Source: VRUE01 sp963715455
Lineage (GTDB): Bacteria; Actinomycetota; Thermoleophilia; Solirubrobacterales; 70-9
DNA: 64,000 nucleotides
Reading direction: 5' to 3'
Assembly: GCA_963715455.1 (NCBI GenBank)
Contig: OY970245.1
Coordinates: 1,116,001 to 1,180,000 of the forward strand
The notes beneath the pieces were generated by a model. That model had not been told where the DNA came from and searched no databases. It was given only the letters and a program-made list of their open reading frames with translations. Both the position numbers and the translations under genes were made by a program. This document shows, piece after piece, positions 8,012 through 15,756 of this stretch. Positions within the stretch are counted from its first letter, which is position 1; every line of letters begins with the position of its first letter.

Positions 8012-8677
8012 TCAATCGGCCGGCTGCGGTGGACTCAGCGTCGTCCAGGCCCCCGGGTCGGGCTCGACCGGGTTGGGCCAGCGCAGCCGCTGCGGCGCCT
8101 CGCGCATGCGGATGATTCGCGCTGGGATGCCGGCGACGACGGCGTTGGCCGGCACGTCCCTGGTGACCACCGAGTTGGTGCCGACGATCGAGTTGTCGCC
8201 GACACGCACGCCGCGCAGGACGCAAGCGTTGTAGCCGATCCAGACGTTGGAGCCGATCTCGACGTCACGCGTGTAGATGCCTTGGGCGCGAATCGGGCGC
8301 TCGACTTCGACCACACCGTGGTCGAAGTCGATAAACATCGCCCGGTCGGCAATCACGCACTGCTCGCCGATCCGCACGTGCTTGTAGGCCGAGATCGTGC
8401 ACTCCTGGCCGAGCACCGTCTTCGAGCCGATCTCGACCCGACCCTCGTGGCAGCGCAGCTTGGTGCCGTCGCCGATCCAGACGAAGCGGCCGAACTCGAT
8501 GCGGGCGTCGCGTGCCACCTGCAATTCGAGGCGGCGTCCGAAGAAGACCGGTCCGTTGGTGCGCCAGCGCCAACCGGCCGGCGTGAAGAGGCGGCGCCGC
8601 AGGTAGCGGCCCAGCAGGCGCGCATATCTCGGCGTCAGCATCCGGTTGCGGGCGAGGAAGCGGATCAGTCGGATCAC
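8012..8677 (-). CDS. hexapeptide-repeat (left-handed beta-helix) acyltransferase
   Basis: 221-aa trimeric-type O-acyltransferase. Residues 60-200 are imperfect hexapeptide repeats (IEFGRF, IGSKTVLG, VRIGEQCVIA, VEIGSNVWIG, VRVGDNSIVG, VVTRDVPANAVVAG), ending in the common GIPARIIR tail. This is the layout of maltose/galactoside and surface-polysaccharide acetyltransferases. A basic N-terminal region (RLIRFLARNR) may lie at the membrane surface. The GTG start at 8677 lacks a good ribosome site, but a TAGAGT box ends 10 nt upstream on this strand. Substrate unknown. Confidence 0.85.
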   Translation of the reverse strand: MIRLIRFLARNRMLTPRYARLLGRYLRRRLFTPAGWRWRTNGPVFFGRRLELQVARDARIEFGRFVWIGDGTKLRCHEGRVEIGSKTVLGQECTISAYKHVRIGEQCVIADRAMFIDFDHGVVEVERPIRAQGIYTRDVEIGSNVWIGYNACVLRGVRVGDNSIVGTNSVVTRDVPANAVVAGIPARIIRMREAPQRLRWPNPVEPDPGAWTTLSPPQPAD

Positions 8678-8691
8678 GGCGGCCGGGACTC

Positions 8692-8697
8692 TAGACT
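8692..8697 (+). promoter_or_regulatory. -10 box TAGACT for meaB, leaderless type
   Basis: TCTAGACT ends 9 nt before the TTG start at 8707, so transcription would begin at or next to the start codon. The TCTAGA core is palindromic and could also serve the divergent acyltransferase gene. The same TCTAGACT string precedes the acyl-CoA mutase and rpmE genes. No convincing -35 is visible. Confidence 0.5.
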
Positions 8698-8706
8698 GGC
8701 CGAGCC

Positions 8707-9666
8707 TTGACCGATCTTGCCAAGAGCGCGCCGCTCGCCGAGCGCCTCATCGCCGGGGACAAGCGTGCCCTGGCGCGGGCGATCACGCTGATTGAGTCCG
8801 ACGATCCTGCCGGCTGGGAGCTGGTTCGCGAGGTCTACCCGCGCACCGGCCGGGCGCGCATCGTCGGCTTCACCGGGCCGCCCGGGGTCGGCAAGAGCAC
8901 ACTGATCGGCGCGCTGACGGCAGAGCTGCGCAAGGCCGAGCGCCAGGTGGCGGTGCTTTCCATCGACCCCTCCAGCCCCTTCACCCAGGGGGCCCTACTC
9001 GGCGATCGCATCCGCCTCTCCGACCACTTCCTCGACCCCGGTGTCTTCATCCGTTCAATGGCCTCGCGCGGAGCGCTTGGTGGACTCTCCGAGGCGGCCC
9101 TGCAGGTGGCCCTGGCGATGGACGCTGCCGGCAAGGACGACGTCCTGATCGAGACGGTCGGCGTTGGCCAGGCCGAGATCGACATCGTCGACCACGCTGA
9201 CACGATCGTCCTCGCCCTGATGCCCGGTTCGGGTGACTCGATTCAGGCGCTGAAGGCGGGGGTAATGGAGATTCCCGACGTGATCGTCGTCAACAAGGCC
9301 GACCACCCGATGACCGACACGATGGTGCGCGAGGTGCGCGGTGTGTTGGCCCTCTCGCACGATCCCGAGGGCTGGAAGGTGCCGATTTTGCGCACCGAGG
9401 CCGCCCGTGGCGAGGGGGTGACCGAGCTGGCTGTAGCGATCGACGAGCACCGGGCTTTCATCGAGGCTGCCGGCACGCTCGAGGAGCGCCGCGCGCGCAA
9501 TCTGCGCAACGAGGTGCTGGGTATCGCCACCTCGCGGATGCGACGGCGGTTGGAGGCGACCGCGGCCGACGACCCACGGACCGCCGAGCTGCTGGAGCGG
9601 GTCGTCAAACGCGAGATCGACCCGGCGAGCGCCGCCTCGGAGCTGCTCGAGAGGTTGGGCGGGTGA
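8707..9666 (+). CDS. meaB: MeaB-type G-protein chaperone for a B12-dependent acyl-CoA mutase
   Basis: 319-aa P-loop GTPase of the MeaB/ArgK (MMAA) family, which loads and protects adenosylcobalamin in methylmalonyl- or isobutyryl-CoA mutases. Visible motifs are GPPGVGKST (Walker A), SIDPSSPFTQGALLGDR, the signature ETVGVGQAE, and NKAD. The TTG start at 8707 has a -10 box nine bases upstream. Its client is probably the mutase pair at 17757-19812, which is not adjacent but has the same TCTAGACT promoter string. The stop overlaps the next start (GTGA). Confidence 0.93.
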   Translation: MTDLAKSAPLAERLIAGDKRALARAITLIESDDPAGWELVREVYPRTGRARIVGFTGPPGVGKSTLIGALTAELRKAERQVAVLSIDPSSPFTQGALLGDRIRLSDHFLDPGVFIRSMASRGALGGLSEAALQVALAMDAAGKDDVLIETVGVGQAEIDIVDHADTIVLALMPGSGDSIQALKAGVMEIPDVIVVNKADHPMTDTMVREVRGVLALSHDPEGWKVPILRTEAARGEGVTELAVAIDEHRAFIEAAGTLEERRARNLRNEVLGIATSRMRRRLEATAADDPRTAELLERVVKREIDPASAASELLERLGG

Positions 9667-10064
9667 GCGAGTCGTCGGCCACAGCGCCAGCTTCGCTGGA
9701 CGAGGTGAAGGCTTGGATGGGATACGAAGTGGATGATCTCGGCGGCGAGAGGGTCGGCCAGGCCCAAGGACTCTTCGTCGATGCCCAGAGCGGCGAGCCA
9801 AGTTGGCTGGTCGTCAGGCAGGGCCGCGTACGGGGGACGTTGGTGGCTGTCCCGCTGCGTGACTGCGCCGCGGCCGCGGGCCGCGTCTGGATTGCCCACG
9901 AGCGCCGCGCGATTCGCGAGGCGCCGGTCGTCGACCCCAGCCGGCCGCTGCTGCGCGAGCACGAGCTGACGATCGCCACCCACTACGGCATCGGCGAGAC
10001 CCTGGGCCGTGCTGCAGAGGTCGCCGACCGGACCGAGAGCTCGGTTACCTCACAACCCGCTTAG
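9663..10064 (+). CDS. PRC-barrel-like domain protein
   Basis: 133-aa soluble protein. Residues 12-75 (VKAWMGYEVDDLGGERVGQAQGLFVDAQSGEPSWLVV) have the beta-barrel pattern of PRC-barrel domains, known from ribosome maturation factor RimM and photosynthetic reaction centres. The C-terminal part (LLREHELTIATHYG) resembles a second short repeat found in related stand-alone proteins. Function unknown. The 4-nt overlap with meaB implies co-translation, but I know of no functional link. Confidence 0.7.
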   Translation: MSESSATAPASLDEVKAWMGYEVDDLGGERVGQAQGLFVDAQSGEPSWLVVRQGRVRGTLVAVPLRDCAAAAGRVWIAHERRAIREAPVVDPSRPLLREHELTIATHYGIGETLGRAAEVADRTESSVTSQPA

Positions 10065-10081
10065 CTACCGCCGGGAGTCGT

Positions 10082-11227
10082 TCAGCAGCCGAGCTGGCGG
10101 GCGATCACCATCTGCTGGACCTCGTCGGTGCCCTCGCCGATCGTGAGGATCTTGGCGTCGCGGTAGAAGCGGCAGACCGGGTACTCCTCGATGTAGCCGT
10201 AGCCGCCGTGGATCTGTACGGCCTCCTCTGTGGCCCGCACGGCGAGGCGACCGGTGATCAGCTTGGCTTGGGCGGCGGTGAGGGTGAAAGATTGGCCGGC
10301 GTCCTTCTCTAGGGCCGCCCGCCAAGTGAGCAGGCGGGCTGCCTCGATCTGGGCGGAGAGGTCGGCGATCTTCGCTTGGATCGACTGGAACTTGGAGATT
10401 GCCTGGCCGAAGGCCTGGCGCTCTTTGGCATAGGCGATCGCCTCGTCGAGGGCGCCCTGGGCGAGGCCGACACCCATCGCCGCGACGCCGATCCGGCCGC
10501 CGTCGAGGATGTGGAGGAAGTTCTTGAAGCCCTCCCCTCGCCGGCCAAGCAGGTTGCCCTCCGGCACCCGGCATTCCTCGAAGCTGAGCGGGCGGGTGTC
10601 CGAGGCGTTCCAGCCCATCTTGCGGTAGGGCTCACCGGCCTCGTAGCCGGGGGTGCCGTTGGGCACGATCAGGTTGGAGATCTCCTTGCGCCCGTTGGCC
10701 TCGCCGGTGACTGCGGTGATCGAGACGCACCCCGAGATGTCCGTCCCCGAGTTGGTGATGAACTGCTTGGCCCCGTTGATCACCCACTCGCCGTCCTCGA
10801 GCTTCGCCGTGGTGCGCACGTTGCCGGCATCTGAGCCCGCCTCGGGCTCGGTCAGGCCGAAGGAGGCGAGCTTCTCGCCGCTGCAGAGCCGCGGCAGCCA
10901 CTCGGACTTCTGCTCGTCCGTCCCCCAGAGGTAGATCGGCATCGTGCCCAGCGAGGTGTGCGCCGCCATCGTGATGCAGACCGAGGAGTCGATCCGGGCC
11001 AGCTCTTCCACCGCCAACACGTAGCTCAGCGTGTCCGCTCCACCCCCGCCGTACTCCTGTGGGAACGGGATCCCCATCAGCCCAAGCCCACCCAGCTTGG
11101 CGACGATCTCGTAGGGAAAGCGCTTCTCCCGGTCCAGCTCCTCCGCCACCGGCTTGACCTCTGCCAGCGCGAACTCGCGCACCGTGTCGCGCAGCAGCCG
11201 CTGCTCATCACTCAGCTCGAAATTCAC
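10082..11227 (-). CDS. acyl-CoA dehydrogenase
   Basis: 381-aa FAD-dependent acyl-CoA dehydrogenase that introduces the alpha-beta double bond and passes electrons to ETF. Three domains are visible: an N-terminal helical domain beginning MNFELSDEQRLLRDTVREFA, a beta domain with LTEPEAGSDAG and GAKQFITNSG, and a C-terminal helical domain with GRIGVAAMGVG, QIHGGYGYIEE and the catalytic-base segment IGEGTDEVQ. The length is standard. The matching ETF and ETF-QO genes lie at 19921-23444. The chain-length or branch preference cannot be read from these motifs; a branched-chain role is inferred from the nearby mutase. Confidence 0.93.
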   Translation of the reverse strand: MNFELSDEQRLLRDTVREFALAEVKPVAEELDREKRFPYEIVAKLGGLGLMGIPFPQEYGGGGADTLSYVLAVEELARIDSSVCITMAAHTSLGTMPIYLWGTDEQKSEWLPRLCSGEKLASFGLTEPEAGSDAGNVRTTAKLEDGEWVINGAKQFITNSGTDISGCVSITAVTGEANGRKEISNLIVPNGTPGYEAGEPYRKMGWNASDTRPLSFEECRVPEGNLLGRRGEGFKNFLHILDGGRIGVAAMGVGLAQGALDEAIAYAKERQAFGQAISKFQSIQAKIADLSAQIEAARLLTWRAALEKDAGQSFTLTAAQAKLITGRLAVRATEEAVQIHGGYGYIEEYPVCRFYRDAKILTIGEGTDEVQQMVIARQLGC

Positions 11228-11245
11228 GGCGAGAGCCTATTGCTC

Positions 11246-11323
11246 GGGTGGCGTGGGGTGCCCCCTCGGCGGACACTCAGCAGCCGAAGGCTGCGTCCGA
11301 CGAGGGGGCACCCCACGCCACCC
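11246..11323 (-). repeat. long palindromic element, family C copy 1
   Basis: Perfect 23-bp inverted arms (11246-11268 and 11301-11323) enclose a 32-nt interior with its own hairpin (GCAGCC/GGCTGC). The right arm ends on the base before the stop codon of the aldehyde dehydrogenase gene. Read on the minus strand the loop contains AGCCTTCG and TGAGTGT, motifs shared with the palindrome at 36707-36782. There is no T-tract. It may limit transcription from the dehydrogenase gene into the acyl-CoA dehydrogenase gene. Confidence 0.75.
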
Positions 11324-12760
11324 CTACAGCTGCAGGCTCTTGACCTGGAGCAGCTCCTCGATTGCGTAGCGGCCGTTCTCGCGACCATGTCCCGACTGCT
11401 TGTAGCCACCGAAGGGGGCCAGCGGGTTGAAGGCGCCGCCGTTGATCTCGATCTGCCCGGTGCGAATCCGCTTGGCAACGGAGATCGCGCGGTCCTGGTC
11501 GGCTGACCAGACGCCGCCGGCCAGGCCGTAGGCGGTGTCGTTTGCGATGCGCACCGCGTCGTCCTCGCCGTCGTAAGGCTGGATGGCGAGCACCGGGCCG
11601 AAGATCTCCTCCTGGGCGATCGTCATCTCGGGCGTCACCTCCGAGAAGACCGTGGGGCGCACGAAGTAGCCGCGATCGAGTCCGTCAGGAGCCGCTGCCC
11701 CACCGGTAACCAGCTTGGCTCCCTCTGCCTCGCCCTTTGCGATGTAGCCCCGCACGCGCTCGCGCTGCACGTCGGAGACCAGCGGACCGAGCCGGGTCGC
11801 GTCCTCGAAGGGATCGCCGGGGGTAAACGCCTCAGCCGTCTGCGCGGCGATCTGCTCTGCTTCGGCCAGCTTCTCGCGCGGCACCAGCATGCGGGTCAGG
11901 GCGCTGCAGGTCTGGCCCGAGTTGAGGTAGCACTTGGCGACTCCGTCGGGCACCGCCTTGGTGAGGTCGGCGTCGTCGAGGATCACGTTCGGCGACTTGC
12001 CGCCAAGCTCCATCGCCACCGGCTTAACCGTTGCCGAGGCGAGCTCGGAGACGCGCCGTCCGGCACGGGTGGAGCCAGTGAAGGAGACCATGTCGACGCC
12101 GGGGTGGCCGGCGATCGCCTCACCGACCTCGGGCCCGGTGCCGGTGACCAGGTTGAAGACCCCGGCAGGCAGGCCGGCGGCCTCGATCACCTCGGCGAGG
12201 ATGAAGGCGTTGAGCGGCACCACCTCGCTTGGCTTGAGCACAACGGTGCAGCCCGCGGCTAGCGCGGGGGCAACCTTGGCGGCGATCTGGTTGAGCGGGT
12301 AGTTCCAGGGCGTGATCGCGCCGAGCACGCCGACCGGCTCGCGCAGCACGCGCGAGTTGCCGATCTCCTCCTCCCAGGCGACTTCCTCCATCAACCCCGG
12401 CATCGCCGCGAACTGACCCGTGGGCAGACCGGCTTGGATGATCTGGCTGAGTTTCAGTGGCATGCCCAGCTCCTGGGTGATCGTCGCGGCGATCTCCTCG
12501 GAGCGCTCGCCGAGCCCGGCGGCAATCGCGCTCAGGTAGCCGGCGCGCTCCTCGCGCGAGGTCTGCGACCAGGCGTCGAAGGCATCGCGGGCGGCAGTCA
12601 CCGCCCGGTCGGCGTCGGCAGACGTACAGGCCGGGATCGTGCCCATCGACTCCTCGGTGGTCGAGTTGATCACCTCGATCGTCTCGGTGCCCTGCGGCTC
12701 AACCCACTCGCCGCCAATAAAGACCTTGTCCTTGACCTGAGTCTCCGCCGCCGTCGCCAT
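11324..12760 (-). CDS. aldehyde dehydrogenase (NAD(P)+-dependent)
   Basis: 478-aa ALDH superfamily enzyme oxidising an aldehyde to the acid. Visible features are the coenzyme-fold segment PWNYPLNQIAAKVAPALAAG, the general-base Glu in MELGGKSPNVILDDADL, the catalytic Cys in LNSGQTCSALTRM, and the late motif EEIFGPVLAIQPYDGEDDAV. All catalytic residues are present. It is transcribed away from the HxlR-type regulator gene that lies 45 bp upstream on the same strand, so both probably share the autoregulated promoter near 13310-13375. Confidence 0.93.
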   Translation of the reverse strand: MATAAETQVKDKVFIGGEWVEPQGTETIEVINSTTEESMGTIPACTSADADRAVTAARDAFDAWSQTSREERAGYLSAIAAGLGERSEEIAATITQELGMPLKLSQIIQAGLPTGQFAAMPGLMEEVAWEEEIGNSRVLREPVGVLGAITPWNYPLNQIAAKVAPALAAGCTVVLKPSEVVPLNAFILAEVIEAAGLPAGVFNLVTGTGPEVGEAIAGHPGVDMVSFTGSTRAGRRVSELASATVKPVAMELGGKSPNVILDDADLTKAVPDGVAKCYLNSGQTCSALTRMLVPREKLAEAEQIAAQTAEAFTPGDPFEDATRLGPLVSDVQRERVRGYIAKGEAEGAKLVTGGAAAPDGLDRGYFVRPTVFSEVTPEMTIAQEEIFGPVLAIQPYDGEDDAVRIANDTAYGLAGGVWSADQDRAISVAKRIRTGQIEINGGAFNPLAPFGGYKQSGHGRENGRYAIEELLQVKSLQL

Positions 12761-12805
12761 CCTCTTTCCTCCTCGGTCGCTTAGCTGCTGGCTACTCAGC
12801 CAAAG

Positions 12806-13294
12806 CTAGCGCGATGCGAGCGCCGCGGCGTTATCGTCCGCCGTCGCCAGGCCCGGACCGGGGATCGCCCTTGCGTCGCGGGCGTGCAGCACTTTGTCGC
12901 AGCTCTCGCAGATGCCGCGGTCGCTGACCGCGCCGCCGCACTCCTTGTGGACGATCAGCATCGGTGGCCCGTCGGGGCTGGGGGAGTGGCGGTCGCCCCA
13001 GTGCAGCAGGGTGACGAGGGCAGGCCAGAGGTCGAGGCCCTTCTCGGTGAGGAAGTACTCGTAGCGCTCTGGGTTGTGCTGGTAGACGCGTCGTTCGAGG
13101 ATGTCCTCCTCAACCAGGCGCTGAAGGCGAGCGGAAAGTACGTTGCGGGCGACGCCGAGCCCCTTCTGTAGCTCGTCGAAGCGCCGGCGGCCGTTCATCA
13201 CGTCACGCACGATCAAGAGCGACCAGCGCTCGCCGATCACCTCCAGCGAGCGGGCGATTGAGCAGATTTGGCCGGGATAGTCGTTGCGCAGCAC
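12806..13294 (-). CDS. HxlR-family winged-helix regulator with a C-terminal Cys cluster
   Basis: 162-aa regulator. Residues 8-105 are the HxlR winged helix (CSIARSLEVIGERWSLLIVRDVMNGRRRFDELQKGL), including the conserved N-terminal Cys at 11 that senses electrophiles in some members. An added tail carries H116, C119, C129 and C132, spaced like a small zinc ribbon. Two identical palindromes, GTTGC-N5-GCAAC, lie just upstream of its start and are likely its operators. The aldehyde dehydrogenase gene follows, so an aldehyde signal is a reasonable inference. Confidence 0.88.
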   Translation of the reverse strand: MLRNDYPGQICSIARSLEVIGERWSLLIVRDVMNGRRRFDELQKGLGVARNVLSARLQRLVEEDILERRVYQHNPERYEYFLTEKGLDLWPALVTLLHWGDRHSPSPDGPPMLIVHKECGGAVSDRGICESCDKVLHARDARAIPGPGLATADDNAAALASR

Positions 13295-13316
13295 GAAAGT
13301 GATCTTCGCACACTAA

Positions 13317-13331
13317 GTTGCGTCAAGCAAC
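13317..13331. promoter_or_regulatory. HxlR operator, copy 1
   Basis: Perfect palindrome GTTGCGTCAAGCAAC, arms 5 bp. It overlaps the -35 box of the rightward promoter (13318-13323) and lies 23 bp from the HxlR start codon. A second copy with the same arms starts 43 bp further right, about four helical turns away and therefore on the same face of the DNA. Confidence 0.75.
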
Positions 13332-13346
13332 TGAGTGGGATATGGT
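13318..13346 (+). promoter_or_regulatory. sigma70-like promoter for the small ORF and thioesterase
   Basis: TTGCGT (13318-13323) and TATGGT (13341-13346) are separated by exactly 17 bp. The -35 lies inside operator copy 1, and operator copy 2 follows the predicted start site, so the regulator could block both binding and escape of polymerase. Confidence 0.6.
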
Positions 13347-13359
13347 CCTGGTCAACAAA

Positions 13360-13374
13360 GTTGCTTCAAGCAAC
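13360..13374. promoter_or_regulatory. HxlR operator, copy 2
   Basis: Perfect palindrome GTTGCTTCAAGCAAC; it differs from copy 1 by one base in the spacer. Being shared between divergent transcription units, the pair should control both the regulator/dehydrogenase side and the thioesterase side. Confidence 0.75.
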
Positions 13375-13460
13375 CCATATCGCTGAGTTCGTCGTTTTGG
13401 CTCCATATGCCACTGAAAGGGCGAAGTCAGCGGATGGGGGCGAGGAATGGAGGCAGTGCG

Positions 13461-13616
13461 ATGAGGTTGATTCCGAAAAGCAGGCATCACCAGCGGGCCA
13501 AGGCCCCACGAATCTCGATCAGCCAGGCCGAGATCACCGCCGACCTGCTCTATCCGGCGAGCCCGCGGGCTGCCCGCCAGCGGGTCCCGGCGAGCACGCG
13601 CAGGGTGGGCCGGTGA
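13461..13616 (+). CDS. small basic 51-aa ORF coupled to the thioesterase
   Basis: Begins MRLIPKSRHHQRAKAPRIS and is rich in Arg and Lys. It has the best ribosome site nearby (GGAGG, 7 nt before ATG), and its stop overlaps the thioesterase GTG (GTGA). It may be a real small protein, or a leader ORF that delivers ribosomes to the thioesterase start. No domain is recognised. The rightward promoter at 13318-13346 would give it a leader of about 105 nt. Confidence 0.45.
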   Translation: MRLIPKSRHHQRAKAPRISISQAEITADLLYPASPRAARQRVPASTRRVGR

Positions 13617-14185
13617 GCAGCGAGGGAGCCATCGTCACGGCGCCCGAGGGCACCGCCCAGGGCGTCGCCGAAGCCTTCGCCGAGACCAATCCCGCAGCGA
13701 CGCGGACGCGCACGCTCGTCTGGCAGGACCCGGTGCCCACCGCTGCGGCTGGGGCGACGATGACCGGCATGGAGTACATGACCGCGGTCGTCACTGGGGC
13801 GACGCCGCCACCGCCGATCGCGGTGACGATGCGCCTGCGACCTGTTGAGCTGGAGGAAGGCCGGGTCGTCTTCGAGGGCGAACCTGGGGAGGAGCACTAC
13901 AACCCGATCGGCGTCGTCCACGGCGGCTATGCGGCGACCCTGCTCGACTCGGCCCTGGGCTGCGCCGTGCACACAACGCTACCCGCCGGCGTTGGCTACA
14001 CCTCACTCGGTCTCGAGGCCAAGTACGTGCGTCCGATCACCCGCGACACCGGGCGCGTGCTCTGCGAGGCCAACGTGCTCTACGGCGGCCGCCGCCAGGC
14101 GACTGCCGAGGCAAACCTCACTGCGGCCGAGAGCGGCAAGCTGCTCGCCCACGGCATCGCCACCTGCATGATCCTCGCTGGCTGA
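13613..14185 (+). CDS. PaaI-type hotdog-fold acyl-CoA thioesterase
   Basis: 190-aa protein. The C-terminal 140 residues are a hotdog domain with the PaaI signature HYNPIGVVHGGYAATLLDSALGCAV and a following TSLGLEAKYVRPI strand. These enzymes hydrolyse aromatic or short acyl-CoAs to free acids. About 45 residues precede the domain and look unstructured, so GTG 13613 is not certain; it is preferred because it overlaps the stop of the small ORF upstream. Regulation by the HxlR protein is inferred from the shared operator region. Confidence 0.85.
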   Translation: MSSEGAIVTAPEGTAQGVAEAFAETNPAATRTRTLVWQDPVPTAAAGATMTGMEYMTAVVTGATPPPPIAVTMRLRPVELEEGRVVFEGEPGEEHYNPIGVVHGGYAATLLDSALGCAVHTTLPAGVGYTSLGLEAKYVRPITRDTGRVLCEANVLYGGRRQATAEANLTAAESGKLLAHGIATCMILAG

Positions 14186-14194
14186 GGTCCGGTC

Positions 14195-15631
14195 TTAAGA
14201 GGCCAGCTCGCGGGCCAGCCCGGTGAGCAGGCGCACGCCGAAGCCGCTGGCGTCCTTGCCGGTGTAGGGGCGGCCGACGTCCCAGGCGGTGCCGGCGATG
14301 TCGAGGTGGGCCCAGGGGGTGTCGCCGACGAATTCCTCAAGGAAGGCGGCGGCGTAGATCGTGCCCGCCTTGCGCTTGGCGGCGGCGTTGGTGAGGTCGG
14401 CGACCGTTCCCTTGGTAAGTGCCCGGTACTCGTCATGGAGGGGCAGGCGCCAGACCAGCTCGCCGGTTTCGCGGCCAGCCCCCTCGACCTGTTCCGCCAG
14501 CACGTCGTCGTTGGAGATCACCGCGGCGTAGGTCGACCCGAGGGCGATCATCACGGCGCCGGTCAAGGTGGCGATGTCGACGATCCGGTCTGCCCCTAGC
14601 TCAGCGGCGTAGGCAAGCGCATCGGCGAGGATCAGACGGCCCTCGGCGTCGGTGTTATTGACCTCGACCGTCTTGCCGTTGTACTGGGTGATGATGTCGC
14701 CAGGCTTGATCGCGGTGCCCGAGGGCATGTTCTCGGTTGAAGGCACAACGGCGATCAGGTCGAGTTTCAGCTCTAGCTCGGCGATTGCGCGGACCGCCTC
14801 GAGCACCGCGGCGGCGCCCGACATGTCCATCTTCATCTCCTGCATGCCGGCTGAGGGCTTCAGCGAGATGCCGCCCGTGTCGAAGGTGACCCCCTTGCCG
14901 ACCAAGCCCAGCGTCTCACCTGAGCCGCCGCCGGCGTAGCGCATGACGATCAGCTTCGGCTCCTCGGCGCTGCCCTGGCTGACCGCGATCAGGCCGCCCA
15001 TCTCCTTGGCGGCGATCTCGGTGCGCCCGAGCACTTCAGTGGTGACCGCCGGGTGGGCGGAGGCGATCTCCCGAGCGCGCCGCGAGAGAAAAGAGGGGGT
15101 GGCGACGTTGGACGGCAGGCTCTGCAGATCGCGCGCCCGGTTCTGTGCCTCGGCGCAGATGCGGGCGGCCTCAGCAGCCTCGCCGACGCTCTCAGGCGCC
15201 AGCAGGGTCAGCGATTCGAGCGTCGGCGAGGCGGGATCGTCGGGGTCGGCGCTCTTGAAGCGATCGAAGCGGTAGGCGCCGAGGATCGTGCCGGTGACGA
15301 TCCCCTCGGCGATCCCCTCGTCTTCGTCGGACGCCGGCAGGGCCCAAGCGATCGAGCTCAGCGCCAGCTTGCCAGCCTCTTTGGCCACCAGCGCGGCGGC
15401 GAGGCGGAGGCGCTCCGCGTCAAGATCCTTGCGCTTGCCAAGCCCGACGACGACCACCCTGGCGGGTCGCTCAGGGTGCAGCATCACCAGCTTCTTGAAG
15501 CTTCCCTTCGCGTCAGATGCGCCAGGCGCCGAAGCCAACACCGTGGGCAGCTCCTCGCCTTCGCAGAGGCCGATGGCGAGCAGGCCTGCCTCGACTGCGG
15601 CGATCTCGACTTGGCTGACGGCGACGTTCAC
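14195..15631 (-). CDS. pepA: leucyl aminopeptidase (M17 family)
   Basis: 478-aa cytosolic di-zinc aminopeptidase that trims N-terminal residues and usually forms hexamers. The catalytic C-terminal domain shows GKGVTFDTGGISLKPS (Lys and Asp ligands), MKMDMSGAAAV, and the signature NTDAEGRLILADAL. The N-terminal domain (residues 1-160) is the usual regulatory macro-like fold. Length and motifs are normal for the family. It is convergent with the thioesterase gene and divergent from the thiolase gene. Confidence 0.95.
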   Translation of the reverse strand: MNVAVSQVEIAAVEAGLLAIGLCEGEELPTVLASAPGASDAKGSFKKLVMLHPERPARVVVVGLGKRKDLDAERLRLAAALVAKEAGKLALSSIAWALPASDEDEGIAEGIVTGTILGAYRFDRFKSADPDDPASPTLESLTLLAPESVGEAAEAARICAEAQNRARDLQSLPSNVATPSFLSRRAREIASAHPAVTTEVLGRTEIAAKEMGGLIAVSQGSAEEPKLIVMRYAGGGSGETLGLVGKGVTFDTGGISLKPSAGMQEMKMDMSGAAAVLEAVRAIAELELKLDLIAVVPSTENMPSGTAIKPGDIITQYNGKTVEVNNTDAEGRLILADALAYAAELGADRIVDIATLTGAVMIALGSTYAAVISNDDVLAEQVEGAGRETGELVWRLPLHDEYRALTKGTVADLTNAAAKRKAGTIYAAAFLEEFVGDTPWAHLDIAGTAWDVGRPYTGKDASGFGVRLLTGLARELAS

Positions 15632-15756
15632 GGGCTCGCGAGTCTATGACGTTGCGCACGGCGGCTGAGCGGAAGGTCCCGGTATCTTTCTTTCGTGGGC
15701 CAGGCGGCCCGTCATCGAGCCGAGATCCGGCACAACCGACAGAAAGGCAGCCCCAT

